A stretch of DNA of 64,000 nucleotides. Origin: Blautia sp. An81 (GTDB lineage Bacteria > Bacillota > Clostridia > Lachnospirales > Lachnospiraceae). A program made the position numbers and the translations under genes. Positions within the stretch are counted from its first letter, which is position 1; each line of letters opens with the position of its first letter. The notes below the pieces were generated by a model. That model did no database searches and was not told the DNA's origin. It saw only the letters and a list, made by a program, of their open reading frames with translations. The stretch lies in the NCBI RefSeq assembly GCF_002161285.1, contig NZ_NFHH01000008.1, forward strand, positions 1 to 64,000. The letters run 5' to 3'. Positions 34,871 to 43,494 of this stretch are shown here, in pieces.

Positions 34871-36366
34871 TTAATTATCTTTTCTTTTCCTTAAGCATAT
34901 GAATACTGCGGCCAGGGATAAGGAGAATAGAAGAACAGAAGAGACAAAATTTGTTTTATCTCCTGTAGCAACAGAATCTTTATCTGCAGATGTACTATTT
35001 TCCCCATTGGGAGTATTTTCCGCTTTCTTGCCGGATATAGCTTTGGATGATTCTTCATCGGAGGTTTGAGGTTCTTTCGATGAAGTTCCGGATTGGTCAG
35101 TATCTGGATTTTTCGCAGAAGTTCCAGGCTCTGCGTCCGGCTGGTTTGTATCGGGATTATCAGGTTCTGTACCTGGCTGGTCCGTATCGGGATTATCAGG
35201 TTCTGTACCTGGCTGCTGTTATTGATATCGCCGTTGCACCAGGGATTTTCCTGGACCGTACAGAGTTTCTGCGGCAGCCCGTCTAAGGTTTCGCTGATGG
35301 TGAAATAAACATTTCCAGGCAATACTTCAGAGGCGGTATTTTTAACCGTTACCGGTATCTGAAAAGCAGATCCGGCCTCCAGTTTTTCGGGATCCACTTC
35401 CTGTCCGTCAAATACAAATTCCACATCTTTTACAAGGGTTTCAGAATCTGTCTGAATATAAAGCCTTCCCTGCAGACGTTTTTGGGAATCGCAGCTGTAT
35501 CTTACGGTAAGGGTACTGTCTGTAAAACTGCTGTATTCCCCGGATCTGTTCAATTCCTTTTGTAAGTTCCCCAAGGGAGATATTCTGAACAAGCTGGCTT
35601 TCATCTGTTTTCAGAGCAGTATTGTTCAGACGCAGGGCTTTCATAGCATAATTCACGTCTCCTCTTGTCAGAAAGTTTAACAGATACTCTGCGTCTTTCT
35701 GATCCACGGCATCATCTCCCGTAAAGTTTCCAGCCGTTTTATCAAGGGAGGACAGGGAGTCTGAAGCATGATCTACGATTTTGTAGCTGTCAAATAAGTT
35801 TACTTCTGCGTCCTTATTGGTATCGCCGGGAACAAGAACCTGTAAAGAAACGGAAAAAGAATGTTTTCCTATAGTTGTAACGGTTTCTGGAATGGTAATT
35901 TCTGCTACATTACTGTCAGCGAAAAGGGCCGGAGGGATTTCCGCAAGATCTTCTGAAAAATATACGGTCCTTAGAGCAGCACAGCCATAGAATGGAGAAG
36001 AATAGCTGGCATTTCCGTTTTCATCCTCTATATAACCGCCCACATCTGTCAGATGCGCAGGTATATATATTTCTGCCAGATTTTCGCATTCTGCGAAGGC
36101 TCTTCCGCCTAATGCCGTCAAACCTTCAGGAAGTTTTATGTTTGTTAATCCGCTGCACTTGCGAAATGCTTCTGTACCAATTTCTGTTATAGAGTCAGGA
36201 AGATTAATTTCCTTTAAGGCAGCTATCTCTGAAAATGCATAATCCCCGATTTTCTTTACCGATTCCGGCAAAACAACTTCTTCTCCTCCCTCAGCAATAG
36301 GCTCTGGTTCAGAAATGTTGTTTTCCTCAGCACTTGTAACCTGAACGGATGAAAAAGCCAGGTGCT
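34871..36366 (-). pseudogene. disrupted BspA-like leucine-rich-repeat surface protein
   Basis: Reading across the breaks gives a remnant signal-peptide end (LAFSSVQVTSAEEN) and three to four LRR_5 repeats (SVKKIGDYAFSEIAALKEIN, SITEIGTEAFRKCSGLTNIK). Then come a dockerin-like pair (GDTNKDAEVNLFDSYKI ... GDDAVDQKDAEYLL), a beta-rich domain, an Asp/Pro/Thr-rich linker and a sortase-like tail SVATGDKTNF with a membrane segment and RKRKDN. No start codon lies in frame. The frame changes near 36355, 35545 and 35215; the last two compensate each other. Intact relatives are cell-wall anchored adhesin-like proteins. This copy is probably dead, unless the indels are sequencing errors. Confidence 0.75.
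35138..35215 (-). repeat. 36-nt tandem repeat in the surface-protein linker
   Basis: About two units with a period of 36 nt, sharing TATCGGGATTATCAGGTTC, encode the repeated linker QPGTEPDNPDT in the restored frame. One frame break (about 35215) lies at the edge of this repeat, as expected for slippage. Confidence 0.75.
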
Positions 36367-36457
36367 AATCAGCAAAATATTACAAATAAAGGATTCTTTT
36401 TGTTAGCTTGACAAAAGAAGAATCATAATAAAAAAGAAATTTTTATTATAAAAAATA

Positions 36458-36474
36458 TTGAAAAAAATTTTCAA
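36458..36474. promoter_or_regulatory. palindrome upstream of the RpiR gene
   Basis: TTGAAAA AAA TTTTCAA is a perfect palindrome with 7-nt arms, 45 nt before the RpiR start. The position and form suit an RpiR/MurR operator, probably for autoregulation together with nagB. Confidence 0.5.
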
Positions 36475-36518
36475 CTATGTTACCCTAGCATCAGAACACA
36501 ACAGCAGGAGGTGAGAAC

Positions 36519-37376
36519 ATGGAGCAGAACCATTTTATGCAGAATATTGAGGAAACCTATCATTCTCTTACAAAGGTGGAGAAAAAGGTGGCAGATTATG
36601 TTCTTCAGAATCCACGGCAGGTACTGTTTATGTCGATTACCGATCTGGCAGATGCCTGTCAGGTAGGAGAGACCAGTGTGTACCGGTTCTGCAGAACCAT
36701 GAACCTTCAGGGATATCAGGAGTTTAAGATGCAGCTTTCTCTGGGAATGAGTGAACAGGACGAGGAATGGGCGCCCAGGGAAGACAATCAGAGCCTGGAA
36801 AAAACTCTGAAGGAATCTGCGGAAAGGCTTCTTCAGAAGCACGCAGAGGCTCTGGAAGAAACTTACCGGCTTTTAAACCAGGAAAGTTTTGAGGGATTTC
36901 TGGAGAGAATGGAGAAAGCCCGGCGGATTTTTTTCTTTGGCATCAGCGACAGCCAGCTGATCGCTCAGGAAGCAGGAAATAAGTTCATGAGTATATCAGG
37001 AAAAGCATACAGTATAGCAGACCCCCATATGCAGGCGGTTACAGCAGCCTCTATGACAGAGGAAGACTTTCTGGTGTTTCTTTCCTACTCCGGGGCCACC
37101 AAAGATAATATTTACACAGCAAAGATCGCCCGGCAGGCGGGAGCAGGGATCGGCTGTATCACCCGGTTCCGGAAATCTCCCCTTAGCGCTTACTGCGATG
37201 TGGTCCTTCAATCCGGGGCCAATGAAGGACCAATGGAGGGAGGGTCTGTATCTGCCAAGATCGGACAGATGTACCTCATAGATCTCCTTTACCAGGAATA
37301 TCGGAGGAGAAACTATGAGACCAGCAGAAAATACAGAGAAAACGCCTCAAAAGCTGTTATGGATAAATTATTTTAA
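36519..37376 (+). CDS. MurR/RpiR family transcriptional regulator
   Basis: 285 residues with an N-terminal RpiR helix-turn-helix (LTKVEKKVADYVLQNP ... DLADACQVGETSVYRFCRTM) and a C-terminal SIS sugar-phosphate-binding domain (RIFFFGISDSQLIAQEAGNK ... FLVFLSYSGATKDNIYTAK). CAGGAGGTG lies upstream of the ATG. It is 16 bp from nagB and should share its transcript. The likely effector is an amino-sugar phosphate such as glucosamine-6-phosphate (inferred from the neighbour). Confidence 0.9.
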   Translation: MEQNHFMQNIEETYHSLTKVEKKVADYVLQNPRQVLFMSITDLADACQVGETSVYRFCRTMNLQGYQEFKMQLSLGMSEQDEEWAPREDNQSLEKTLKESAERLLQKHAEALEETYRLLNQESFEGFLERMEKARRIFFFGISDSQLIAQEAGNKFMSISGKAYSIADPHMQAVTAASMTEEDFLVFLSYSGATKDNIYTAKIARQAGAGIGCITRFRKSPLSAYCDVVLQSGANEGPMEGGSVSAKIGQMYLIDLLYQEYRRRNYETSRKYRENASKAVMDKLF

Positions 37377-37392
37377 AAGGAGATAAAGAAAA

Positions 37393-38127
37393 ATGAGGAT
37401 TATCAAAGCCAGAGATTACGATGAGGTAAGCAGAAAAGCAGCAAATATTATTTTTTCTGTTATGACAGAGAAACCTGACTGTGTTCTGGGACTTGCTACA
37501 GGCTCCAGTCCGGTAGGAATTTACAAAGAGCTGGTCCGCCGCTATGAGGAAGGAGATCTGGATTTTTCCAAAGTTACTACCGTGAACCTGGACGAATACA
37601 AAGGACTGGATAGAGAAGATCCCCAGAGCTATGCCTATTACATGAGAGAAAACCTTTTTTCCCATGTAAATATCCGTTCCGAAAAAACTTTTCTTCCTGA
37701 CGGCAGAGAAGCAGACAGCCAGAAGGCCTGTGAAGCGTATAATCAGATCCTCCGTCAGGCAGGGCGGCAGGATATCCAGCTTTTAGGGATCGGCCATGAC
37801 GGCCATATCGGCTTTAATGAGCCTGCAGATCATTTCCCAAAAGAGACCCACTGCGTAGACCTGGCGGAATCCACTATCGAAGCAAACGCCAGATTCTTTG
37901 AAAGCCGTGAGCAGGTTCCTACTCAGGCTTATACTATGGGCATCCAGAATATCATGGCTGCAAAGCAGATACTTATGGTTGCTAATGGAAAAGGAAAGGC
38001 AAAAATCTTAAAAGAAGCATTTCAGGGGCCGATCACCCCTCAGATTCCCGCTTCTATCCTCCAGCTCCATCCCAATGTTATCCTGGTAGCAGACGAAGAG
38101 GCACTTTCGGAGATGGAAAGCTGCTGA
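37393..38127 (+). CDS. nagB: glucosamine-6-phosphate deaminase
   Basis: 244 residues; converts glucosamine-6-phosphate to fructose-6-phosphate and ammonia. Family motifs are VLGLATGSSPVGIYKELV (phosphate loop), VNLDEYKGL (with the catalytic Asp), and LLGIGHDGHIGFNEPADHF (active-site His and neighbours). The length matches the short, non-allosteric type of Firmicutes. AAGGAG lies before the ATG. With the RpiR gene it forms a two-gene amino-sugar operon; nagA is not in the window. Confidence 0.96.
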   Translation: MRIIKARDYDEVSRKAANIIFSVMTEKPDCVLGLATGSSPVGIYKELVRRYEEGDLDFSKVTTVNLDEYKGLDREDPQSYAYYMRENLFSHVNIRSEKTFLPDGREADSQKACEAYNQILRQAGRQDIQLLGIGHDGHIGFNEPADHFPKETHCVDLAESTIEANARFFESREQVPTQAYTMGIQNIMAAKQILMVANGKGKAKILKEAFQGPITPQIPASILQLHPNVILVADEEALSEMESC

Positions 38128-38205
38128 ATATACTTAAGGTATTAAGAATAAATTTTAGACTTTTTCTATCACTTATTTACACACTTCTTTGAATTTTTTG
38201 TTCTG

Positions 38206-38245
38206 GAGCTGTTGCATTAATCAAAACTATTTAATGCAACAGCTC
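38206..38245 (+). terminator. hairpin after nagB
   Basis: GAGCTGTTGCATTAA (38206-38220) pairs perfectly with TTAATGCAACAGCTC (38231-38245) over a 10-nt loop. Only a short, mixed T-run follows (TAATTTC), so efficiency is uncertain. The rest of the 270-bp gap to the next gene shows nothing clear. Confidence 0.75.
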
Positions 38246-38399
38246 TAATTTCTGGAGTTTCCTATTATATTCCATATTTATGAAATCAAGCCTTTAGAAT
38301 TGTTAAGGTTTCATTCAGGATCTATTTAGAATTTCCTGTCACAATAAGTTCCATCAAAGAAAACATCTTTGAAATACACGAGAAAAGGAGCTAAAAGAA

Positions 38400-38897
38400 A
38401 TGGCAGCTAGAAAAACAGGAAAAGGAATTCTGAAACAAGGTATGATATTTTGCGTGGTTGGGGTCATGGCATTGGGAATGATCGCCTGCACCGGAGGAAA
38501 GAGCAAAGGAGCGGAGGAAGCCCAGCCAAAGAGCAAAGTAGAATCTTCCCAGTCGAAAGACGAGAAAGACGATAAAGAGCAGAAGAAGCAGGATCTGCAG
38601 GAGGATAAGGCAAAGGAGGCTAAAGAAGCAGAAAAAGAAGCGGAAAACAAACAGAACCAGGAGCAGCAGAATACAAAAGAAAACACAACAGAAAAAACAG
38701 AAGAGAAAACTGAGAAAAAGACAGAGGATAACAAAACCGGAAAGAAAGCATCCGGAACGAAGAAAAGCAAAAATACTGCAAAATCAAATAAAAGCACAAA
38801 AAAGAAAGGAAGCAGCAAAAAAACACAGAAATCCAGTAAGGGCAAAGTACAGAACAACACAGCAGGGAAGAGCTCCAAGAAAAACACTTCCATGTAA
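38400..38897 (+). CDS. lysine/glutamate-rich lipoprotein
   Basis: 165 residues. The N-terminal signal (MFCVVGVMALGMIACTGG region) ends in a lipobox with Cys near residue 30, so the protein should be lipid-anchored on the outer face of the membrane. The rest is low complexity: a Glu/Lys/Gln-rich stretch (about 45-110) and then a Lys/Ser/Thr/Gly-rich, strongly basic tail. No domain is recognised. AAGGAG lies 9 nt before the ATG. It lies just upstream of the dlt operon; a basic tail could interact with anionic wall polymers, which is speculation. Confidence 0.75.
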   Translation: MAARKTGKGILKQGMIFCVVGVMALGMIACTGGKSKGAEEAQPKSKVESSQSKDEKDDKEQKKQDLQEDKAKEAKEAEKEAENKQNQEQQNTKENTTEKTEEKTEKKTEDNKTGKKASGTKKSKNTAKSNKSTKKKGSSKKTQKSSKGKVQNNTAGKSSKKNTSM

Positions 38898-38930
38898 GAA
38901 AACAGGTATTTAACAGAAACAAGAGGCTGG

Positions 38931-38975
38931 AGTAGTTCAAAAGTAGGAAAAGAAGAACTGCGCAGCCTCTTTTCT
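38931..38975 (+). terminator. hairpin between the lipoprotein gene and dltA
   Basis: AAGAGGCTG (38931-38939) pairs with CAGCCTCTT (38963-38971), extended by GTTC/GAAC inside, and is followed by TTCT. It ends 24 nt before dltA and might act as a terminator or attenuator. Confidence 0.65.
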
Positions 38976-38998
38976 GAGAGGAAAGGATATACAAAGAG

Positions 38999-40513
38999 AT
39001 GAAAAATATACTGGAGTACTTAGAGCTGACTGCAGAAAAATACCCCCGGCGGACAGCCGTGGAAGACCCAAAGGACTCTCTTACCTGGGGAGAACTGGAA
39101 GATCTGTCTAAGAGGATCGGGACTGCCGCAGGGAAAAGGATCGACTTGGGAGATCCGGTAATGATCCTGGCGCCGAAAAGCCCTCTTGGGCTGGCCGCTA
39201 TGTTCGGGGCTGTCTATGGAGGAGGATTCTATGTCAATGCAGATCCAGGGCTTCCCCCTGAACGGCTTCGGGAAATCTTCCGGGTGCTTCAGCCGAAGCT
39301 GGTCCTGATCCATCCGGAGGAAATCCCTTTGATCAGACAGGCAGGTTATGAGGGAGACTATTGCCTGCTCCATGAAGCGGCCAGGGAAGAACGAGATGAA
39401 GGGCTCCTTGAACAGCGGCGAAAAGCCGGAAGCAGTACAGATATTCTTTATGGGATTTTTACTTCCGGTTCTACAGGAACTCCGAAAGGAATTGTGGTCA
39501 GTCATAAGGCGGTAATCGACTTTATCACCCATTTTACGGAGATTTTTGGAATCAATGAAGAGGATCGGATCGGGAATCAGGCACCTTTTGACTTTGACGT
39601 ATCCGTAAAGGATATTTATTCTGCGGTAATGACAGGAGCAGCCCTGGTACTGATACCAAGGCAGATGTTTTCCGTTCCGGCAGCTCTTTTAGATTATTTA
39701 TGTGAAAAAAAGACCACTGTGCTGATCTGGGCGGTATCTGCGCTGACAATGATCTCTGCCCTGGGCGGATTGAAATACCGGATCCCATCTGATGTGAGAA
39801 AGGTCATGTTCAGCGGCGAAGTCATGCCGGGAGGGCAGCTGGCTCTTTGGCAGCAGGCGCTGCCCAAGGCAGAGTTTGTAAATCTCTACGGACCTACGGA
39901 GATTACCTGCAACTGCACATATTTTCCGGTGAAGAAAATCTGCGGGGAGGAAGAGAAACTTCCTATAGGTAAAGCATTCCCGGGAAGAAAGGTCTTTCTG
40001 CTGACAGAAGAAGGCCGGGAGATCCGGGAGCCGGAGCAGACCGGTGAGATCTGTGTGGCGGGAGAGTCTCTTTCCCTTGGATATTACCGTAATCCGGAAG
40101 AGACCGGGAAGAGCTTCCGGGAAAGGATTTCTCCTGAAGGGAAAACAGAGCGGTACTATAGGACCGGTGATCTGGGTTTTCTGGGAAAGGACGGGGAACT
40201 TTACTTCTCAGGGAGAAAGGATTTTCAGATTAAATTTAACGGACACAGGATCGAACTGGAGGAAATCGAAAGAATTCTGGACCAGATACCGGGAATTGAA
40301 AAAAGCTGCTGTGTAACAAACCAGAAGAAAACCTGCCTGGCGGCTTACTATATGGGAAAAACAACACCTAAAGAAGCCCGGATAGAGTTGAAAAATCGGC
40401 TTCCTGTTTATATGGTGCCCCGGAAGATATTTCAGACAGAAACTATGCCTCTTACAAAAAACGGAAAAACAGACCGGAAGGAATTACAGAGGAGACTGGA
40501 GGACAAAAGATGA
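38999..40513 (+). CDS. dltA: D-alanine--carrier protein ligase-like adenylation enzyme (DltA)
   Basis: 504 residues of the ANL adenylation family: P-loop FTSGSTGTPKGIVVSHKAV, NLYGPTEITCNCTYFPV, YRTGDLGFLGKDGELYFSGR and the C-terminal lysine region LTKNGKTDRKEL. DltA activates D-alanine with ATP and loads the carrier protein DltC for transfer to teichoic acids. At the position of the Cys reported to enforce D-alanine selection in Bacillus DltA (FCGEVLP) this protein has Ser 272 (MFSGEVMP), so the accepted amino acid may differ. It is the first gene of a five-gene envelope operon. Confidence 0.85.
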   Translation: MKNILEYLELTAEKYPRRTAVEDPKDSLTWGELEDLSKRIGTAAGKRIDLGDPVMILAPKSPLGLAAMFGAVYGGGFYVNADPGLPPERLREIFRVLQPKLVLIHPEEIPLIRQAGYEGDYCLLHEAAREERDEGLLEQRRKAGSSTDILYGIFTSGSTGTPKGIVVSHKAVIDFITHFTEIFGINEEDRIGNQAPFDFDVSVKDIYSAVMTGAALVLIPRQMFSVPAALLDYLCEKKTTVLIWAVSALTMISALGGLKYRIPSDVRKVMFSGEVMPGGQLALWQQALPKAEFVNLYGPTEITCNCTYFPVKKICGEEEKLPIGKAFPGRKVFLLTEEGREIREPEQTGEICVAGESLSLGYYRNPEETGKSFRERISPEGKTERYYRTGDLGFLGKDGELYFSGRKDFQIKFNGHRIELEEIERILDQIPGIEKSCCVTNQKKTCLAAYYMGKTTPKEARIELKNRLPVYMVPRKIFQTETMPLTKNGKTDRKELQRRLEDKR

Positions 40514-41706
40514 CAAAAAAGGAGCTGCTTGTCCAGGGAGCAGAAAAATACGGCACACCCCTGTACATATTTGACACAGACCAGGCGGCAGAACAGGTAA
40601 AGTCTTTCCGCAGGATCCTGGGCAAAGAGATCGGACTGTGCTACGCCATGAAGGCCAACCCTTTTCTGGTAAAACAGATGGCCGAACTTACAGACCGGAT
40701 TGAAGTCTGCTCTATGGGCGAGTTTTATATCTGCCGTGAAAAAGATATACCTGCGGAAAAGCTTTTTATCTCCGGCGTACTGAAGAAAAAGGAAGAAATA
40801 TGGCAGATCCTGGATCACAGCCGGGGACAATGCTGCTGCAATGTGGAATCACCCGGACAGTTTTTTGCTATGGCAGAGTGGGGAGAAAAGAACAAAAAAC
40901 CGGTTTCTCTTTACCTGAGACTTGCCAGCGGCAGCCAGTTTGGAATGGATGAAAAGAAAATACGCAGCATTATCCGTACCAGAGATGCCTGGCCGTATGT
41001 AAAGATACGGGGGATCCATTATTTTTCCGGGACATTGAAAAAAGCCTGGAAGATGGAGAAAGAACTGAAATTTTTGGATGGTTTCCTTCGTGAGCTGGAG
41101 AAAGATCTGGGATTCCACACAAAAGAGCTGGAATATGGACCGGGACTTTCTGTGCCTTATTTTCAGGGCCAGGAAGACCGGACCCGGGAGGACCTGGAAG
41201 CTCTCTCCCAGGCTATAAAAAATATGAGCTGGAAAGGCAGAGTAACACTGGAAATGGGAAGAGCCTTCGCAGCTTCCTGCGGAACTTACCTTACCCGTGT
41301 AGAAGATGTTAAGAAAAACCATGAGAAAAATATCTGCATCGTCGACGGCGGGATCCATCAGCTCCACTATGACGGACAGATCAGAGGGATGTATCAGCCC
41401 AGGATCCAGGTGCTGGAGAAAGCAGGAGGAAGAGAAAAAGAATGGAATGTATACGGCTCTTTGTGTACGGTCCATGATCTTCTGATACAGAACATACCGC
41501 TGAGAGGATTGAAAAAAGGCAGCGTTCTTGCTTTTGAAAATGCAGGCGCCTATTCCCATATGGAAGGTATGGCCCTGTTCCTGAGCCATGAACTGCCGGG
41601 AGCGGTATCCTACAGCAGGGAAAAAGGCTGGAAGCAGATACGCAGGGAACAGCAGACTTATATATGGAATATGGAAAGTGAGGATAACAATGGAGAAAAT
41701 AATTGA
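40510..41706 (+). CDS. PLP-dependent decarboxylase-fold protein (Orn/DAP/Arg decarboxylase family 2)
   Basis: 398 residues of fold-type III. PLP lysine K48 is in LCYAMKANPF. The phosphate-binding loop region reads EYGPGLSVPY, followed by LEMGRAFAASCGTYLTRV. C319 and D323 lie in YGSLCTVHDLL, the position of the catalytic CxxxD of diaminopimelate and ornithine decarboxylases. NAGAYSH is near 345. It overlaps dltA by ATGA and dltC by 17 bases, so it is translationally locked into the dlt operon. The role is unknown: it could decarboxylate, epimerise or otherwise prepare the amino acid or amine placed on the envelope polymer. Confidence 0.8.
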   Translation: MTKKELLVQGAEKYGTPLYIFDTDQAAEQVKSFRRILGKEIGLCYAMKANPFLVKQMAELTDRIEVCSMGEFYICREKDIPAEKLFISGVLKKKEEIWQILDHSRGQCCCNVESPGQFFAMAEWGEKNKKPVSLYLRLASGSQFGMDEKKIRSIIRTRDAWPYVKIRGIHYFSGTLKKAWKMEKELKFLDGFLRELEKDLGFHTKELEYGPGLSVPYFQGQEDRTREDLEALSQAIKNMSWKGRVTLEMGRAFAASCGTYLTRVEDVKKNHEKNICIVDGGIHQLHYDGQIRGMYQPRIQVLEKAGGREKEWNVYGSLCTVHDLLIQNIPLRGLKKGSVLAFENAGAYSHMEGMALFLSHELPGAVSYSREKGWKQIRREQQTYIWNMESEDNNGENN

Positions 41707-41917
41707 GATTTTAAAGGATATAGATGACAGCATTGAATGGGAAAAGGAGCAGGGACTGATTGACCGACGGCTGTTGGATTCTTTCGGAGTGATCTCTCTG
41801 GTTTCTGAGCTGGAAGACAGCTTTATGGTTGAAATCGAGGCGGGAGAAATGGTTCCGGAAAACTTTAATTCCGTAGAGGCGATTTACGAAATGATCCAGA
41901 GGCTGCAGGAGAAATAA
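41690..41917 (+). CDS. dltC: D-alanyl carrier protein-like acyl carrier (DltC)
   Basis: 75 residues. The 4'-phosphopantetheine attachment serine is S31 in RRLLDSFGVISLVSELE, the usual DltC/ACP context. The protein is acidic and helical throughout. GAGG lies 6 nt before ATG 41690, inside the end of the PLP gene. It should carry the activated amino acid from DltA to the membrane protein DltB. Confidence 0.88.
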   Translation: MEKIIEILKDIDDSIEWEKEQGLIDRRLLDSFGVISLVSELEDSFMVEIEAGEMVPENFNSVEAIYEMIQRLQEK

Positions 41918-41919
41918 AA

Positions 41920-43494
41920 ATGTCATATCATAATCCCGTATATCTGTTTTTATTTCTGCCGGCTGTACTGCTGGCTTATCAGCTGACACCCAGGAAAAGG
42001 AGATGGATCCTGCTGCTTTTTGCAGGCTATTTCTTTTTCTGGACCATAAGCGGAAAACTGGTGCTGTATCTTATCGGGACAACTTTTTTTACCCATTACA
42101 TCGGTCTGTGGCTGGACCTCTTAAAAACCAGCTGCAAAGAGAAAGGGGAAAAGGAAAAAGCTGTCAGAACACAATACAGAAAAAAAGAAAGACTGGTGCT
42201 GGCACTGGGGGTCTGTACACTTCTCGGCGCATTGGCCTGTCTGAAATATTATAATTTTTTTGCTCAGAACGCAAACCTGATTCTGGAATATGCAGGGCAG
42301 AGAGGCATTTTCCAGGTGAAAACCCTCCTTCTCCCTGTAGGAATCTCTTTTTATACCCTTCAGGCCATCAGTTATATGGCGGACGTTTATTGGGAAAAGA
42401 TCCGTCCTCAGAGACATCTGGGAAAGCTGGCTCTGTTTCTCGGATTTTTTCCTCAGATCATGGAAGGTCCTATCAGTATGTACGGACAGACAGGAGAGGC
42501 TCTGTGGAAGGGCGAAGACCTTCGGGGAGAAAATCTGTCCGCAGGGTGCGCACGTATTCTGTGGGGGCTTTTCAAAAAGATGATCATTGCTGACCGGCTT
42601 TATGTGCTGGTAACGGCGGTTTTTGAACATTATCAGGACTATAACGGGAGTATCGTGGCCTTTGCGGCTATTGCATATACCCTTCAGTTATATATGGAAT
42701 TTTCCGGCTGTATGGATATCGTCATAGGAAGCGGACGGCTTTTCGGAGTAACGATTCCGGAAAATTTCTGCCGTCCCTTTGCATCAGAAAATGCGGCGCA
42801 ATTCTGGCGCCGGTGGCATATTACCCTGGGCACATGGCTGAAGACCTATGTGTTTTATCCTTTGTCGGTATCCCGAATGGTTAAAAAATGGAACCGGTTT
42901 GGAAAAAAACATCTGGGGAAATATTTTACCCGTCTTGGCGCCACAGCGCTGTGCCTGTTCCCTGTGTGGCTCTGCAATGGTCTGTGGCATGGGGCAAGCT
43001 GGAACTATATTTTTTATGGCATGTATTATTTTGTCATACTGCTGGCAGGCAGCGCTCTGGAACCGGCCCGTGACCAGATGATACGGGCTTTCGGCATCAA
43101 CCAGAATGCATTGTACTGGAAGATCCCCCGGATCCTGAAGACATGGGTGATCATTTTTGTGGGAGAGCTTTTTTTCCGTGCCAACGGACTGAAGGCAGGG
43201 ATGACTATGTTTTTCAGTATTTTCAAAGACTTCCGTCTGGACACCCTGTGGGACGGAACCTTTCTCGGTTTCGGACTGGATAAAGGGGACTACATGGTGA
43301 TCTTTGGGGGGATCCTCCTTGTGTCAGCTGCAGGTATCATAAAAGAAAGGAATCTGCTGAATGGAAAAGGAGTTCAGGACATGAAAACTCCTTTTCGGTG
43401 GGCGGTATATTACGGACTGATCCTGGCCGTTCTTATCTTCGGAGCCTATGGGATCGGCTATCAGCAGGTGGATTTAATCTATGCAGGATTTTAA
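41920..43494 (+). CDS. dltB: MBOAT family membrane O-acyltransferase (DltB)
   Basis: 524 residues with 10 or more membrane segments. MBOAT hallmarks are LLPVGISFYTLQAISYMADV, QIMEGPISMYGQ, FWRRWHITLGTWLKTYVFYP and the catalytic histidine in GLWHGASWNYIFYG. DltB moves the aminoacyl group from DltC across the membrane to the wall polymer. It is somewhat longer than typical DltB (about 400 residues), partly through a basic loop near residues 65-90 (KTSCKEKGEKEKAVRTQYRK). It overlaps the next gene by 14 bases. Confidence 0.9.
   Translation: MSYHNPVYLFLFLPAVLLAYQLTPRKRRWILLLFAGYFFFWTISGKLVLYLIGTTFFTHYIGLWLDLLKTSCKEKGEKEKAVRTQYRKKERLVLALGVCTLLGALACLKYYNFFAQNANLILEYAGQRGIFQVKTLLLPVGISFYTLQAISYMADVYWEKIRPQRHLGKLALFLGFFPQIMEGPISMYGQTGEALWKGEDLRGENLSAGCARILWGLFKKMIIADRLYVLVTAVFEHYQDYNGSIVAFAAIAYTLQLYMEFSGCMDIVIGSGRLFGVTIPENFCRPFASENAAQFWRRWHITLGTWLKTYVFYPLSVSRMVKKWNRFGKKHLGKYFTRLGATALCLFPVWLCNGLWHGASWNYIFYGMYYFVILLAGSALEPARDQMIRAFGINQNALYWKIPRILKTWVIIFVGELFFRANGLKAGMTMFFSIFKDFRLDTLWDGTFLGFGLDKGDYMVIFGGILLVSAAGIIKERNLLNGKGVQDMKTPFRWAVYYGLILAVLIFGAYGIGYQQVDLIYAGF

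Noticed and set aside
36410-36427. TTGACA followed by CATAAT upstream of the RpiR gene as a promoter
   Set aside because: The two boxes are only 10 nt apart, so they cannot form one sigma-A promoter; only the palindrome was kept.
38354-38893. A 179-residue minus-strand frame rich in Phe, Ser and Leu, looking like a membrane protein
   Set aside because: It is the antisense of the Lys/Glu-rich lipoprotein (AAA and GAA codons give TTT and TTC), so the hydrophobic look is an artefact.
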